From: G963663495 sp963663495 | GTDB lineage: Bacteria; Bacteroidota; Rhodothermia; Rhodothermales; Bin80 | Direction of reading: 5' to 3' | DNA: 64,000 nt | NCBI GenBank assembly: GCA_963663495.1 | Contig: OY760427.1 | Span: 5,855,515-5,919,514 of the forward strand | In this document: in pieces, positions 8,160-17,258 of the stretch | Layout of the letters: each line of letters begins with the position of its first letter | Position numbering within the stretch: position 1 is the stretch's first letter | The notes under the pieces: model-generated | The model's input: the letters and a program-made list of their open reading frames with translations, nothing else | What the model was told of the DNA's origin: nothing | The model's database searches: none | Program-made: the position numbers and the translations under genes

Positions 8160-10922
8160 ATGTCTGCTCATGTATCGTATAATGAGCGGTCGTGGGCGCT
8201 TGACCTGATTGCTCATATCAAGCGCAGAGTAACTGGAAGTAGTCGCGCAATTCAGGGCGCCGGGGGAGAGCAGACCGTAAGAACTTTGGGAGGTAGTCTT
8301 TTTCCCGATGTCTTGTTGTTTGGTGACCAGTCAGCGGCACTGATTCTGCAGGGTTGGGAACTCAAGATGCCGGATACGGACATTGACAGTCGCGAACTCT
8401 TTCAGAACGCAGCGAAAAAGGCACATGCCCTAGGTCTAGACAGTTTTGTCTTGTGGAATGTTACCTGCGCACGTCTCTATATCCGCAATGCCGAATCAGG
8501 TCTATTTGAACGTGCGAAGCAGTGGCCAACATTGGATCATATTACTGATCGGCCTAGCGTGCCCCAATTCCGCGATTCTTGGAAGGCACTCGCCGATAGA
8601 ATCTTATCTGACCTCAATAATCTGTTCGAGGACGGGACCATAGAGGGCAGGCCGTTCGTCGATGCCTATCGCTCTGGTGGCATCCAGAATCTTGTTCTGG
8701 CTAATACAGTCGCGGCTGCAGAAGCCCTAAAAGAGGCTACGTTGCGTGATCAGTCGCTGCGGGCAGAAATAACTCTCTGGTGGGAGCGATATCGTCAGGA
8801 ATATCAAAGCGGGCCCAGAAGCCGTTACGAAGCCTTGGCCCGTGCAAACCTGCTCAACTGGATCGGTAAATTGCTATTTGTCCATGTTCTGCAAAGCCAT
8901 GACAACACAGCACATATTGAATTCCAGCTTAGCCATGACGCCTCGCCAACGGATGCCTTGGCAGAGTTCAGCCGCCTCTCCGACCGCTTCAATTTCCGGA
9001 CTATATTCGCGGACGGTCTTGGGATGGGCATTGTACCCAAACAGTCCTGGGCTCAATTAAAGCAGCTTAACAAGCTACTGACGGACTTGCGTATTGCTTC
9101 TATAGACCAAACGCAACTGGCTATAGTCCTTGAAGCAGGTGTAGAGACAGTCGCCAGGAAGGTCAGGGGGCAATTTGCAACACCCCCGGCTCTTGCCCAG
9201 CTGGTGGCAGCACTGGCCCTCCGTAATATCAAAGAAGACAAGTTACTGGACCCATGTTGTGGGAGTGGAACCATCGCGCGAGCTGTGCTCGAGCGCAAGT
9301 TGAATTCTGGCGTACAACCAAATCAGGCAGCGGCAGCAGTATTCGCTGGCGATCTAGATCCCCAAGCAGCCCAGTTAACGACATTAGCAAGGGTCAAGCC
9401 CAGCCTATTGGGCATCCCATTGCGGATCTACTGTAAGGATGCGTTTAGTATCCAGCCTGAATTAAGGATTGATTTCCACCATCCGAGTGACGGAAGTTGC
9501 TTCACGGAAAAGCTTGGTACATTTGATTCCATAGCCAGCAATCTGCCATTCGTATCGCAGGCGGGCCGGAAGCACTATAAGGAGGGTATAGATGCGGTAA
9601 CTGCGCTGCTTGGAAGTGAATTAGATCCATTGCCAGCCAGGTCAGATATTGCAGCGTATTTGCCTTTTGCATTGCACCCACTCTTGGAAAGGTCTGGGCG
9701 CATGGTCGTAATTATGTCAAACGCATGGCTTTCTACCGGATGGGGAGACGCGTTTTACAATCATGTATTACGACTATACAGGATCAAGTCGATTGTAATT
9801 TCTGGATCGGGTCGATGGTTTCAGAATAGCAAGGTCGTGACCACTCTTGTTGTATTGGAGCGCCGAGGGGCTGTGTACGAGCTCGATGAGGAAATCGACT
9901 TTGTCGTGCTTAATCGGCCTTTAGGAGAGTATGCCGAGTCTCAGGACTCAATCGACCTGGCGTGTGCGCAAATTGAATCAGGCCGAGTCCACGATGATAC
10001 TTTGAGTCTTCGATCCGTAAAGCGCAGCGACCTAGATCTCTCGCAAGGACTAGGCTTGGGGCGCAATGCCCAATTCGTCGATTGCGGGTGGACGCGAGAA
10101 TTGCCTGTGATACCGATTCGCGAGTTATGTAATATTTGCCGTGGTGAGCGGAGAGGGTGGGACAAGTTGTTTTATCCAACGCGGGATCACGGTATTGAAC
10201 AGGAGTATGTTTACCCCATCCTGAAATCCCCGTCCACGATAACGCGGTATGTGGCTACCGCGGACCAAGAGGCTTTCTGCTGCTCCGCGCCAATAAAAGA
10301 GCTGAGAGAGCTGCAACACGATGGCGCGCTTCGGTGGATTCGCCAATTTCAAAAAGAAACAAACAAGATGGGTAAGCCTCTGCCTGAAGTCTTGGCTCGC
10401 TCAAGTATGCTCTGGTATGAAATGCGTCCTAGTACAACGGCGGAGTTGGTCATACCCATCAATTTCGGAGAAAGGCTATTCGTAGCACGGATGGATCCGC
10501 CGGCTTTCGCTAACCAACGAGTGACCGTTCTCAACTGCTTACCTAATGTGGATATTAGTCTACTTTGGGCTTTAATGAATAGCATTATCAGTCTATTCTA
10601 CATAGAAGGCATTGGATTTGGCAGGGGGGAGGGAGTATTGGATCTCAGTGCAAGTCGCATGAAATCGGACATGCATGTATTGGACCCAAAGCGCCTTAGC
10701 GATGAAGCAGCACGTGCCGTAAAGACTGCGTTTCGTCCACTCTTATCTCGCGACATAATGCCTATAGTGGACGAATGCGAACAGCCTGACAGGCAGCATT
10801 TCGATGAGACTGTTATTCGCGTTTATGGTTTGTCGGTAAGCCGAGCCCACATTTACGACTGTCTCAAGCGACTCGTCGCTATTCGCCTGGCAGCTACTGA
10901 GATCCATTTGGGCACGCAGTAG
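8160..10922 (+). CDS. Restriction enzyme with fused nuclease and N6-adenine methyltransferase (type IIG-like)
   Basis: Length is 920 residues from ATG 8160 (a TTG at 8145 is an alternative). The N-terminal 100 residues hold a PD-(D/E)XK-like nuclease: FPD at residues 48-50 and ELK at 67-69 in QGWELKMP. The methyltransferase core follows: LLDPCCGSGTIARA near residue 362 (motif I), FAGDLDPQAA (motif II) and SNLPF near 460 (an NPPY variant). The remainder would hold the target recognition domain. One polypeptide with cleavage and methylation is the type IIG plan. It sits 27 bp after the separate methyltransferase. A Druantia- or BREX-type role is not suggested by the sequence. The recognition site cannot be predicted. 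Confidence 0.8.
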   Translation: MSAHVSYNERSWALDLIAHIKRRVTGSSRAIQGAGGEQTVRTLGGSLFPDVLLFGDQSAALILQGWELKMPDTDIDSRELFQNAAKKAHALGLDSFVLWNVTCARLYIRNAESGLFERAKQWPTLDHITDRPSVPQFRDSWKALADRILSDLNNLFEDGTIEGRPFVDAYRSGGIQNLVLANTVAAAEALKEATLRDQSLRAEITLWWERYRQEYQSGPRSRYEALARANLLNWIGKLLFVHVLQSHDNTAHIEFQLSHDASPTDALAEFSRLSDRFNFRTIFADGLGMGIVPKQSWAQLKQLNKLLTDLRIASIDQTQLAIVLEAGVETVARKVRGQFATPPALAQLVAALALRNIKEDKLLDPCCGSGTIARAVLERKLNSGVQPNQAAAAVFAGDLDPQAAQLTTLARVKPSLLGIPLRIYCKDAFSIQPELRIDFHHPSDGSCFTEKLGTFDSIASNLPFVSQAGRKHYKEGIDAVTALLGSELDPLPARSDIAAYLPFALHPLLERSGRMVVIMSNAWLSTGWGDAFYNHVLRLYRIKSIVISGSGRWFQNSKVVTTLVVLERRGAVYELDEEIDFVVLNRPLGEYAESQDSIDLACAQIESGRVHDDTLSLRSVKRSDLDLSQGLGLGRNAQFVDCGWTRELPVIPIRELCNICRGERRGWDKLFYPTRDHGIEQEYVYPILKSPSTITRYVATADQEAFCCSAPIKELRELQHDGALRWIRQFQKETNKMGKPLPEVLARSSMLWYEMRPSTTAELVIPINFGERLFVARMDPPAFANQRVTVLNCLPNVDISLLWALMNSIISLFYIEGIGFGRGEGVLDLSASRMKSDMHVLDPKRLSDEAARAVKTAFRPLLSRDIMPIVDECEQPDRQHFDETVIRVYGLSVSRAHIYDCLKRLVAIRLAATEIHLGTQ

Positions 10923-11288
10923 TAGCTGCCAAGTATTCCTTCACTTAAGGCGGCGATTTGCGATCGGAGCGACAACATTGTCGAGGTATACACAGGTCAA
11001 TAGCAGCCAATTTCATCGCCTCGTGACATAATTGTTGTCTCCTGTCCAAATAGTCTTTGGACGCCAGTTTGGGCCAGACATTTTCCGGTACGGTGGCTGT
11101 GTGTGGTTGGCCGGAATGGTGTTGGGCCGTGCCGCACCGGAGTCAACGACAAAGGTGTCCGACCTATTTGCCAACGCAGGTGATCAGCCCACGCTTACAA
11201 GGCTATTGTATTCAGTTGGTAACCGGACATGTGTCGAGTCATTGCTCCTATGCGGCAGCGGAAATCTATATGCTAGTGCTTGTCAGAC
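10923..11288. other. Intergenic, nothing recognised
   Basis: No gene is supported; the short open frames overlap on both strands without family signatures. Confidence 0.5.
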
Positions 11289-11678
11289 CAATTATATCGG
11301 CCTCTTGCAACGAGTCCTCTGAGCTGCTTCTTCTGGACAGTACATTGCTCGCGTTGCGGTCTAATATCTCGCAAGCCACTCCTTGCCAGGTTTCCACTCG
11401 GGCTCCGGTAGCTGCTCGACTATCTTGTTCGTTTGCATACTGATGCAAATTACTTTGGCGAGAAGTTTGAGCGGGTAGGAGGGATCGTGCATGGTTTCCA
11501 CGGCGAAGCGGTTGGCGTCGTTGACTATGCCGCTGGCTTTATGTGTGGAGATCCGTTGCCGTTCCATCACCCACTTGATCGCGGGCTTCCCGTTGACCAC
11601 ATAACCGTATGCTTCTGCAGGTATTCCCTTCACTGTGATATGCTCATTGTAAACCACACGTGAGCGGTCATTCTTTAC
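11289..11678 (-). pseudogene. Duplicated 3' end of the type ISP restriction gene
   Basis: 390 bp matching 16869-17258 at about 95% identity and equal length, same orientation. It encodes the last ~103 codons of the type ISP enzyme (YNEHITVKGIPAEAY, ISTHKASGIVNDANRFAVE, EPEWKPGKEWLARY) and about 70 bp past the stop. The frame is still open, so the copy is recent or selected. The 5' part of the gene is absent, and the copy stops abruptly next to a 20-bp hairpin. Confidence 0.85.
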
Positions 11679-11679
11679 C

Positions 11680-11699
11680 CTCCCTTATTCATAAGGGAG
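11680..11699. repeat. 20-bp hairpin, also found at 36759-36778
   Basis: CTCCCTTATTCATAAGGGAG is a perfect stem of 8 bp with a 4-base loop. It lies exactly at the broken edge of the duplicated restriction-gene end. The same 20 bases occur inside the IS1634 remnant at 36.7 kb, again at a deletion junction. Confidence 0.7.
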
Positions 11700-11752
11700 T
11701 TAAGTGGCGGGGAATCGTCGTTTAATATTATGGTGTAATATTCGGACAGCAC

Positions 11753-12388
11753 TTGGTGCTACAGGTGCCGCGCTTTGCCGGTAATCAAGGTGAAGAGCAC
11801 CTAGTAATTGGCCTCTCTGGCAGCGGCAAGTCGACGCTGTTGCATGCCATGGCGGGGTTGCTAAAGCCTACCGAAGGCACTGTGAATATCGCTGGACAAG
11901 ATCTAGCCCGGCTTAGCGTTAACGAACTTGATCGATTCAGAGGCCGCACCATCGGTATCGTTTTCCAACAAATGCACTTAGTCCCGACTCTGACAGTGCG
12001 TGACAATCTGCTGCTCGCTCAGTACATGGCTGGATTACGCCATCGCCCCGGCCGGGTGGCTGAGGTGCTGGGTAGTCTTGATGTGGAGGACAAGCAGGAC
12101 GCCTATCCGAGCCAACTGAGTTACGGCCAGATGCAGCGCATCGGTATCGCACGCGCCGTGATGAATGAACCTCAACTCATCCTTGCGGACGAACCAACGG
12201 CAAGCTTAGACGACTTGCGCAGTCAAAAAGTGCTTGAGTTGCTCACTCATCAGGCTGAGGTGCATGGTGCTACACTTGTTATCGCCTCACACGATCAGCG
12301 CGTTAAGCGTCGCTTTGAAAAACAGCTCGTGCTGAATGATGTCGCATCTGATCAGGGGCTTGATCACCGTGACGCCAAAACCCCCTAG
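11753..12388 (+). CDS. ABC transporter ATP-binding protein, LolD/MacB type, N-terminus shortened
   Basis: A nucleotide-binding subunit that powers an inner-membrane FtsX-type permease. Visible are Walker A GLSGSGKST, the Q-loop FQQMHLVPTLTV, signature LSYGQMQRIGIARA (usually LSGGQ), Walker B LILADEPTASLD and the switch ASHDQRV. The frame starts at a TTG and lacks the usual first 15-25 residues with the aromatic A-loop; an upstream stop at 11723 prevents extension. The truncation lies close to the duplicated restriction-gene end and its hairpin, so the rearrangement probably removed the true start. The permease gene follows after 64 bp. Function may be impaired. Confidence 0.85.
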   Translation: MVLQVPRFAGNQGEEHLVIGLSGSGKSTLLHAMAGLLKPTEGTVNIAGQDLARLSVNELDRFRGRTIGIVFQQMHLVPTLTVRDNLLLAQYMAGLRHRPGRVAEVLGSLDVEDKQDAYPSQLSYGQMQRIGIARAVMNEPQLILADEPTASLDDLRSQKVLELLTHQAEVHGATLVIASHDQRVKRRFEKQLVLNDVASDQGLDHRDAKTP

Positions 12389-12452
12389 CCATGTTGGACT
12401 CTACTAGCTCCTTTACTTCGCCAAGGCGGATTGACGAAAGCGTAGTTTGGTC

Positions 12453-13772
12453 ATGAATCTTGTCAAACTAAGTTACTCCTACATAAGAAAGCGGCCGTTT
12501 GGCACTAGTCTGAACGTGTTGATCCTGGCCTTGGGCATTGCAACCATTATCGTGTTGCTGCTCGTGAGTGAACGCATGCAGGATAATCTGACCCGCAACG
12601 CCGAGGGTATTGACCTTGTAGTGGGGGCCAAAGGAAGTCCACTACAGCTCATCCTTTCTGCCTTGTATCACATTGATGCACCGACGGGAAACATCTCTAT
12701 AGGCGAAGCTGAAGTCATTATGCAGGATCCGGTAGTAGAGCAGGCCATTCCCCTTGCACTAGGCGATACCTATCGAGGGCTTCGCATCGTTGGTACTACA
12801 CATGCGTATCCGAATCATTTTGGTGGTAATACCGAGCGCGGAAGGCTCTGGGAAAGTGATCTTGAAGCAACCGTAGGGGCAGTTGCAGCTCGTGAAGCGA
12901 GATTGGATGTAGACAGCACATTCTACAGTGCTCACGGCTTGGGCGCCGGCGGTGGAGTTCACGATGAGCATCCCATCACCGTTGTTGGTGTGCTGGCCGA
13001 AACCGGCACAATCTTGGACCGCCTGCTCCTCACCAGCATTGAGACAATCTGGGATGTGCACGGCATTGATGATGAAGAGAGTCATGCCCACGAAGGTGAG
13101 GATCACGCGGGGGATCCTATTTCCAATGACGATGGTCATGATGACCACGAGCATGAGGAAGAGATCGCATCAAGTCAATCTACTGGGCGCTCTCCCGGTC
13201 CACCTGGAACGGATTCGCAGGCTCCAGAGCGCGAATACACAGCAATTCTAATTCAATACACTTCGCCGCTGGCTGCTCTTGCGTTTCCACGATTTATCAG
13301 TACAGAGACCAATCTACAAGCGGCTGTACCTGCATTCGAGACGGCACGGCTATTTGACTTGTTGGGAGTAGGATTTGACGCTGTACGCATCTTCGGTTTT
13401 ATCCTAGTATTAGTGGCAATATTGAGTGTTTTCGTTGCTCTACTGAACGCATTGAAGGATCGCCGCTACGACCTAGCCATCATGCGCACGCTCGGAGCAT
13501 CGCGCGGGAAACTAATGGCTCATGTGTTGCTCGAAGGGCTCCTGCTGGCTGGGATGGGAACTGTGTTGGGCCTCCTCTTGGGTCATATTGCTGCAGCAGG
13601 GATTGGCAGCGCCGTGGAGCAGGCGCAGGGGCTTGCTCTCAGCGGGTTCGGTTTTATCAGAGAGGAGTTCATTATCGTGGCACTCGCACTTGGTGCGGGA
13701 CTCCTGGCTGCGATTATCCCTGCGATTCAAGCGTATCGCACGGACGTTGCGTCAACCCTGGCTAGTGGCTGA
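12453..13772 (+). CDS. FtsX-family ABC permease with histidine-rich periplasmic loop
   Basis: 439 residues from ATG 12453. The first membrane helix (SLNVLILALGIATIIVLLLV) is followed by a large periplasmic domain. Three C-terminal helices hold the FtsX fold (GFILVLVAILSVFVALLNAL, KDRRYDLAIMRTLGASRGKL, LAGMGTVLGLLLGHIAAAG). The periplasmic domain contains a stretch rich in His, Asp and Glu (HAHEGEDHAGD, DGHDDHEHEEE near residues 205-235) typical of metal-binding loops. With the ATPase upstream and a DUF3299 protein downstream it matches operons linked to zinc handling in other bacteria. Metal specificity is inferred, not shown. Confidence 0.85.
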   Translation: MNLVKLSYSYIRKRPFGTSLNVLILALGIATIIVLLLVSERMQDNLTRNAEGIDLVVGAKGSPLQLILSALYHIDAPTGNISIGEAEVIMQDPVVEQAIPLALGDTYRGLRIVGTTHAYPNHFGGNTERGRLWESDLEATVGAVAAREARLDVDSTFYSAHGLGAGGGVHDEHPITVVGVLAETGTILDRLLLTSIETIWDVHGIDDEESHAHEGEDHAGDPISNDDGHDDHEHEEEIASSQSTGRSPGPPGTDSQAPEREYTAILIQYTSPLAALAFPRFISTETNLQAAVPAFETARLFDLLGVGFDAVRIFGFILVLVAILSVFVALLNALKDRRYDLAIMRTLGASRGKLMAHVLLEGLLLAGMGTVLGLLLGHIAAAGIGSAVEQAQGLALSGFGFIREEFIIVALALGAGLLAAIIPAIQAYRTDVASTLASG

Positions 13773-13824
13773 TCAGATGCGTCTGGAAGTTCGATATTTA
13801 CCACAATTATCACTCGACGGAATC

Positions 13825-14271
13825 ATGCGTATCAATTGCATAATCCTCCTCTCAGGACTTCTGGTCCACACCGCACTCGTCGTGCACTCTGCCAATGCGC
13901 AAATAGAGGCCTCGTGGCAAACCCTCGAGAAGGTCGACTATGCGGAAATCCAAACCACGATTGGGAGACAGTGGATTCCGCAGTTCGTTCGGGAAATTGA
14001 AGATCTAGACCAGAAATCGATACGTATTTCTGGGTACATGATTCCCCTTGGGTATGCGGAGGAACAGACGCATTTTCTGATTAGCGCGAGTCCGGGTGAC
14101 GGCTGTTACTTCCACCTTCCTGGTGGCCCAGAGTCGGTGATAGAAGTAGGGGCCCAGGAGGGCGTGGAGTTTACGTACGATACGATTGAGATTGAAGGCA
14201 AGCTCTCAGTGCTTCGGGATGATCCCTTTGGCCTTCTGTATCGCATGGAAGATGCGTTACCTGTCCGCTGA
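13825..14271 (+). CDS. Periplasmic DUF3299-family protein
   Basis: 148 residues from ATG 13825, chosen because it gives a clean signal peptide (MRINCIILLSGLLVHTALVV, cleavage likely after ANA). The mature part holds the DUF3299 pattern SIRISGYMIPLGYAEEQTHFLIS, then CYFHLPGGPESVIEV and IEIEGKLSVLRDD. DUF3299 proteins are small secreted or lipid-anchored proteins of unknown mechanism often encoded beside MacB/LolCDE-like transporters and zinc-regulated genes. Here it closes the three-gene transporter operon 52 bp after the permease. A longer frame runs upstream inside the permease gene but is a shadow. Confidence 0.75.
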   Translation: MRINCIILLSGLLVHTALVVHSANAQIEASWQTLEKVDYAEIQTTIGRQWIPQFVREIEDLDQKSIRISGYMIPLGYAEEQTHFLISASPGDGCYFHLPGGPESVIEVGAQEGVEFTYDTIEIEGKLSVLRDDPFGLLYRMEDALPVR

Positions 14272-15298
14272 GGGATGCGCTGTGATGATGGTCAGCTTGC
14301 AGGGGCTATCGGTGGCAGGCCCATAGCCGGCTCCAATGCGGCGTTTTGGGGGTTGCCTGTGATGCGCGACATTTAGGATCATTGGTTCCCGTTGCCGTTG
14401 ATGGAGAGTGCGGACTCCTGAATCGCCTGGGATCAATCGAAGGAGACCTGCATGTGATTGATTTTATAGAAGATGATCTTGCAATCGCGGTGGATCAGGG
14501 GATAGAAGTTAGATTACGATTTGGTGTTGGTGGCATCGCCACTTGTGATTATTCTTTGCGAATATGACCGGGCACCAAATCTAAGTAAACTTCTAGCCTC
14601 GACTGAAAATGGCCACACATGAGAATTACAACCAAGTTCTTGCCCGCTAACGGGCGTTACCGGTAACTCCTTTGGTGTAGCGTTTGGCAATTTGGTTGTG
14701 CACATCTTGACCCGAACAGGTGACGACTACGGCTTACATTGCGCATGCAGCTCAAGCGCGTCATTCAATCGGTCAGAATCAATCGCGGCGGGATGATTGC
14801 AAGCGGCAATCCATGTGTAGGCATCAGGTCTCACGAATATGATCCTACGCATCCATATCAAGGCGGGAGAGCGCATTGCAAGATCAATTGAATTCTTGTG
14901 ACGAAAGAATACATTGCAGTTGTATATTCCGAACGAGCCGGCAACGTTAGCGCATGTGCCCGATTTGCCTGTGACCTGGGGTAGCGGAATGGGCAGCAGG
15001 CACCAATATTGGCCAGAATAGTCTACTGAGTTGTATTTTCTGCGCACAATTGACGAAACACTCTTTTTTAACTCCGTGTACTTGCTAGGAGGCCGATAGG
15101 ACTACGATTTTGCAGCTATAACACTCGCAACCGCAGATAGCGGGTCTCGGCGTTACTGCTCTTGGTGCAATATGCCTCTATGCCATTTCTTTAGTCGTAA
15201 TTGAGGATCCGACTCGTATAACTAGACATTATCTGCTTGATTATTCATCTCACGCCCGGTGCCATTCGCGGCTGCGGTTTGTGTTGGCTAAATGGAAA
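14272..15298. other. 1-kb region without a recognisable gene
   Basis: Short open frames occur on both strands (14346-14567 plus, 14727-15047 minus) but show no family pattern, start signal or codon bias that I can support. A small hairpin GCCCG-CTAA-CGGGC lies at 14641-14654. The stretch separates the transporter operon from the three-gene cassette and may carry the promoter of the latter. Confidence 0.5.
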
Positions 15299-15655
15299 AT
15301 GACTGACCACAGTAAACAAATGGCTGAAGTTACCGTCCCGGCGGAGGGCCAAAAGACTTCTCCTGAGTCCAAGAGTATTGCGGACAATCCACAGATACAG
15401 GTCAAGTGGCGAGAGAATGAGGCTGCGGTTGCTTTTGTTGATCAGTTTCTTGTTAGGCGACAGGGCAATCAGCTGTTTCTACTCGCCGGGCAAGTTGGTC
15501 TTCCCCTGATGACAGGTTCATTGGAAGAGCAAGTCGAGCATGCCTCTATCACGGAACTCCCGGTGTTCATTTGTGGCAAATTCGTGATGGAACGGGGTGC
15601 CGCGGAGGGACTCGTTGAAGTTCTCAATAAAATACTTGCAAATTGGGAAGAATGA
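15299..15655 (+). CDS. DUF3467-like small protein, first gene of an overlapping triplet
   Basis: 118 residues from ATG 15299. The core (IQVKWRENEAAVAFVDQFLV, NQLFLLAGQVGLPLMTGSLEE, then the Val/Met-rich GKFVMERGAAEGLVEVLNKIL) follows the layout of DUF3467 proteins, small beta-rich proteins of unknown function that usually end in a helix of this kind. The match is by eye and moderate. The stop codon overlaps the next start (AATGATG), so translation of the three genes is probably coupled. No signal peptide or membrane segment. Confidence 0.65.
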   Translation: MTDHSKQMAEVTVPAEGQKTSPESKSIADNPQIQVKWRENEAAVAFVDQFLVRRQGNQLFLLAGQVGLPLMTGSLEEQVEHASITELPVFICGKFVMERGAAEGLVEVLNKILANWEE

Positions 15656-16200
15656 TGTTCGATTTACATAGAAAAGAACGCTGGATTACGCCTTCCATTG
15701 TCCGTCCAGTTGGCCCCATGCGTTCCATTCAAATTGTTACGAGCAATTCGAAGCGTGGTGAACCCACCGCAATGGCTGGAGGTTGGGAGTTGACTACGCC
15801 AACTGTCCAATATGATCCTTTAGTCAGATGGTTGTCAACACACCAAAGAGAGGCGTATTCGCTTGAGTACTTCGAACAGGTAAAGAAGGATGCAGTCGCG
15901 GATGGATTGCAAGTTCCTTCAGTCCAAGTGATTAAGGATGCCAGAAATATTCTCAATTGGATGCACCGGCAGGTCCCGTATTTGTACGATATGGTTCCTG
16001 GTGATGAAGGTGGTGTTGAGATTCACGCTATCCATGACAACATTTACTTCAGTTTAGCTCTTTTCGAGAATGGTGTGTCGAAGTGCTGGGTTAGCATGGA
16101 TGATGAACGAAGCACAGCTGTTTTTGACAAGCGTGAGACCGTCAAGGGACGGTTTATGGAGGGTGCTCTTGAAAACCTCAAAGCGGCACTTGAGCGGTGA
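15652..16200 (+). CDS. Unknown protein, second gene of the overlapping triplet
   Basis: 182 residues from ATG 15652, overlapping the upstream stop by 4 bases; a second ATG follows at once. Unrecognised family. The N-terminal third looks flexible. A helical middle (AYSLEYFEQVKKDAVADGLQ, ARNILNWMHRQVPYLYDMV) is followed by a beta-rich end with alternating residues (GGVEIHAIHDNIYFSLALFE, SKCWVSMDDERSTAVF). I recall similar proteins of this layout (helical start, short beta sandwich) encoded next to DUF3467-like genes, but the function is not known to me. No catalytic motif is evident. Confidence 0.65.
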   Translation: MMFDLHRKERWITPSIVRPVGPMRSIQIVTSNSKRGEPTAMAGGWELTTPTVQYDPLVRWLSTHQREAYSLEYFEQVKKDAVADGLQVPSVQVIKDARNILNWMHRQVPYLYDMVPGDEGGVEIHAIHDNIYFSLALFENGVSKCWVSMDDERSTAVFDKRETVKGRFMEGALENLKAALER

Positions 16201-16619
16201 ATCCGCCGGGCAAGGTTGCGTCGTCTGAATTAATTGGACGACGCCTGTTTGGTAGCAGATCAGTTGGAAAGGGAAGTGGAAGAATCCACCACAGGGCATT
16301 CCTGAATACAAATAGCCTTGATCTGTCAGTAGACAGGAATCAGTATGCTCCTCCAGAGTTCTTGAAAGCAATTGCCGAGCAGAATGGCAGGGATCGAAAA
16401 CTGAGCTTTAATGGGTGGGGCGTTCTGAGTGCAGAGGACGCTTCCGAGACTGGGTGCAGTGTTAGGGCCTGCCCCAATTCTGAAAATCCCTTCCATGCCG
16501 AAATCAGACTGCCCGAGTCTATGGTGGCGAAGGATGATAGGGTTTTGGAGGCGAAGAGATTGGCAAGGCAAGCCGTCCACAGGGATCCCGATCGGAGTCC
16601 ACGCTCACCTAGATCGTAA
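16197..16619 (+). CDS. Unknown protein, third gene of the overlapping triplet
   Basis: 140 residues starting with GTG 16197 inside the upstream stop (GGTGA overlap). Unrecognised. The block LDLSVDRNQYAPPEFLKAIA, then LSFNGWGVLSAEDASETGCSV, then PNSENPFHAEIRLPE looks like a compact enzyme or binding domain: an SVDR motif, an aromatic-rich strand and an NPFHAEI motif, with His and Glu in the last two. The C-terminus is Arg/Lys-rich (AKRLARQAVHRDPDRSPRSP). Placement between two restriction systems suggests an accessory or defence role, which is inference only. Confidence 0.6.
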   Translation: MNPPGKVASSELIGRRLFGSRSVGKGSGRIHHRAFLNTNSLDLSVDRNQYAPPEFLKAIAEQNGRDRKLSFNGWGVLSAEDASETGCSVRACPNSENPFHAEIRLPESMVAKDDRVLEAKRLARQAVHRDPDRSPRSPRS

Positions 16620-16807
16620 CGGTCGCCATTCTGCGGCGTGGTCGCCAATTTGTCGAATCAGTACTGGTTTATCACTCTTCGTCTAATTTGCATCGGCAGC
16701 GGGCTGTCTTGTGTAGCCCTCTTAGAAGTCCATGAATACCTGACGGTCAATCAGCTTTTGGTCGTATGCTCGCCGGGCAGACACCAATTCTACTTGACTG
16801 CAGACAT

Positions 16808-16868
16808 GCCCGTGCGGAAATGCCATAGAGTGTAATGTGAGATGGCGTAAAATCCCGCTTCCACAACT
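16808..16868. repeat. Second copy of the dispersed ~58-bp repeat
   Basis: Matches 6963-7020 with a few substitutions and one small indel. It lies just beyond the 3' end of the type ISP locus. The intervening 16620-16807 shows no gene. Confidence 0.6.
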
Positions 16869-17258
16869 CAATTATATCGGTCTTCTGCAACGAGTCCTCT
16901 GAGCTACTTTTTCTGGACAGTACATTGCCCGTGTTGCGGTCTAATATTTCGCAAGCCACTCTTTGCCGGGTTTCCACTCGGGCTCTGGTAGCTGCTCGAC
17001 TATCTTGTTCGTTTCCATACTGATGCGAATTACTCTGGCGAGAAGTTTGAGCGGGTAGGAGGGATCGTGCATGGTTTCCACGGCGAAGCGGTTGGCGTCG
17101 TTGACTATGCCGCTGGCTTTATGTGTGGAGATCCGTTGCCGTTCCATTACCCACTTGATCGCAGGCTTCCCGTTGACCACGTAATCGTATGCTTCCGCAG
17201 GTATTTCCTTCACTGTGATATGCTCATTGTAAATCACACGTGAGCGGTCTTTCTTTAC
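16869..17258. repeat. 390-bp direct repeat, type ISP 3' end (partner at 11289-11678)
   Basis: This copy is the functional 3' end of the type ISP gene. Recombination with the partner would delete the ABC exporter operon and the three-gene cassette as a 5.6-kb circle. Confidence 0.85.

Noticed and set aside
8145..10922. BREX PglX or Druantia component
   Set aside because: The methyltransferase core is shared, but the N-terminal PD-(D/E)XK site and lack of other system genes fit a type IIG-like enzyme better.
14638..14660. Possible integron attC-like or structured site around GCCCGCTAACGGGC
   Set aside because: Only a 5-bp stem; the paired core sites of attC are not convincing and there is no integrase or cassette array.
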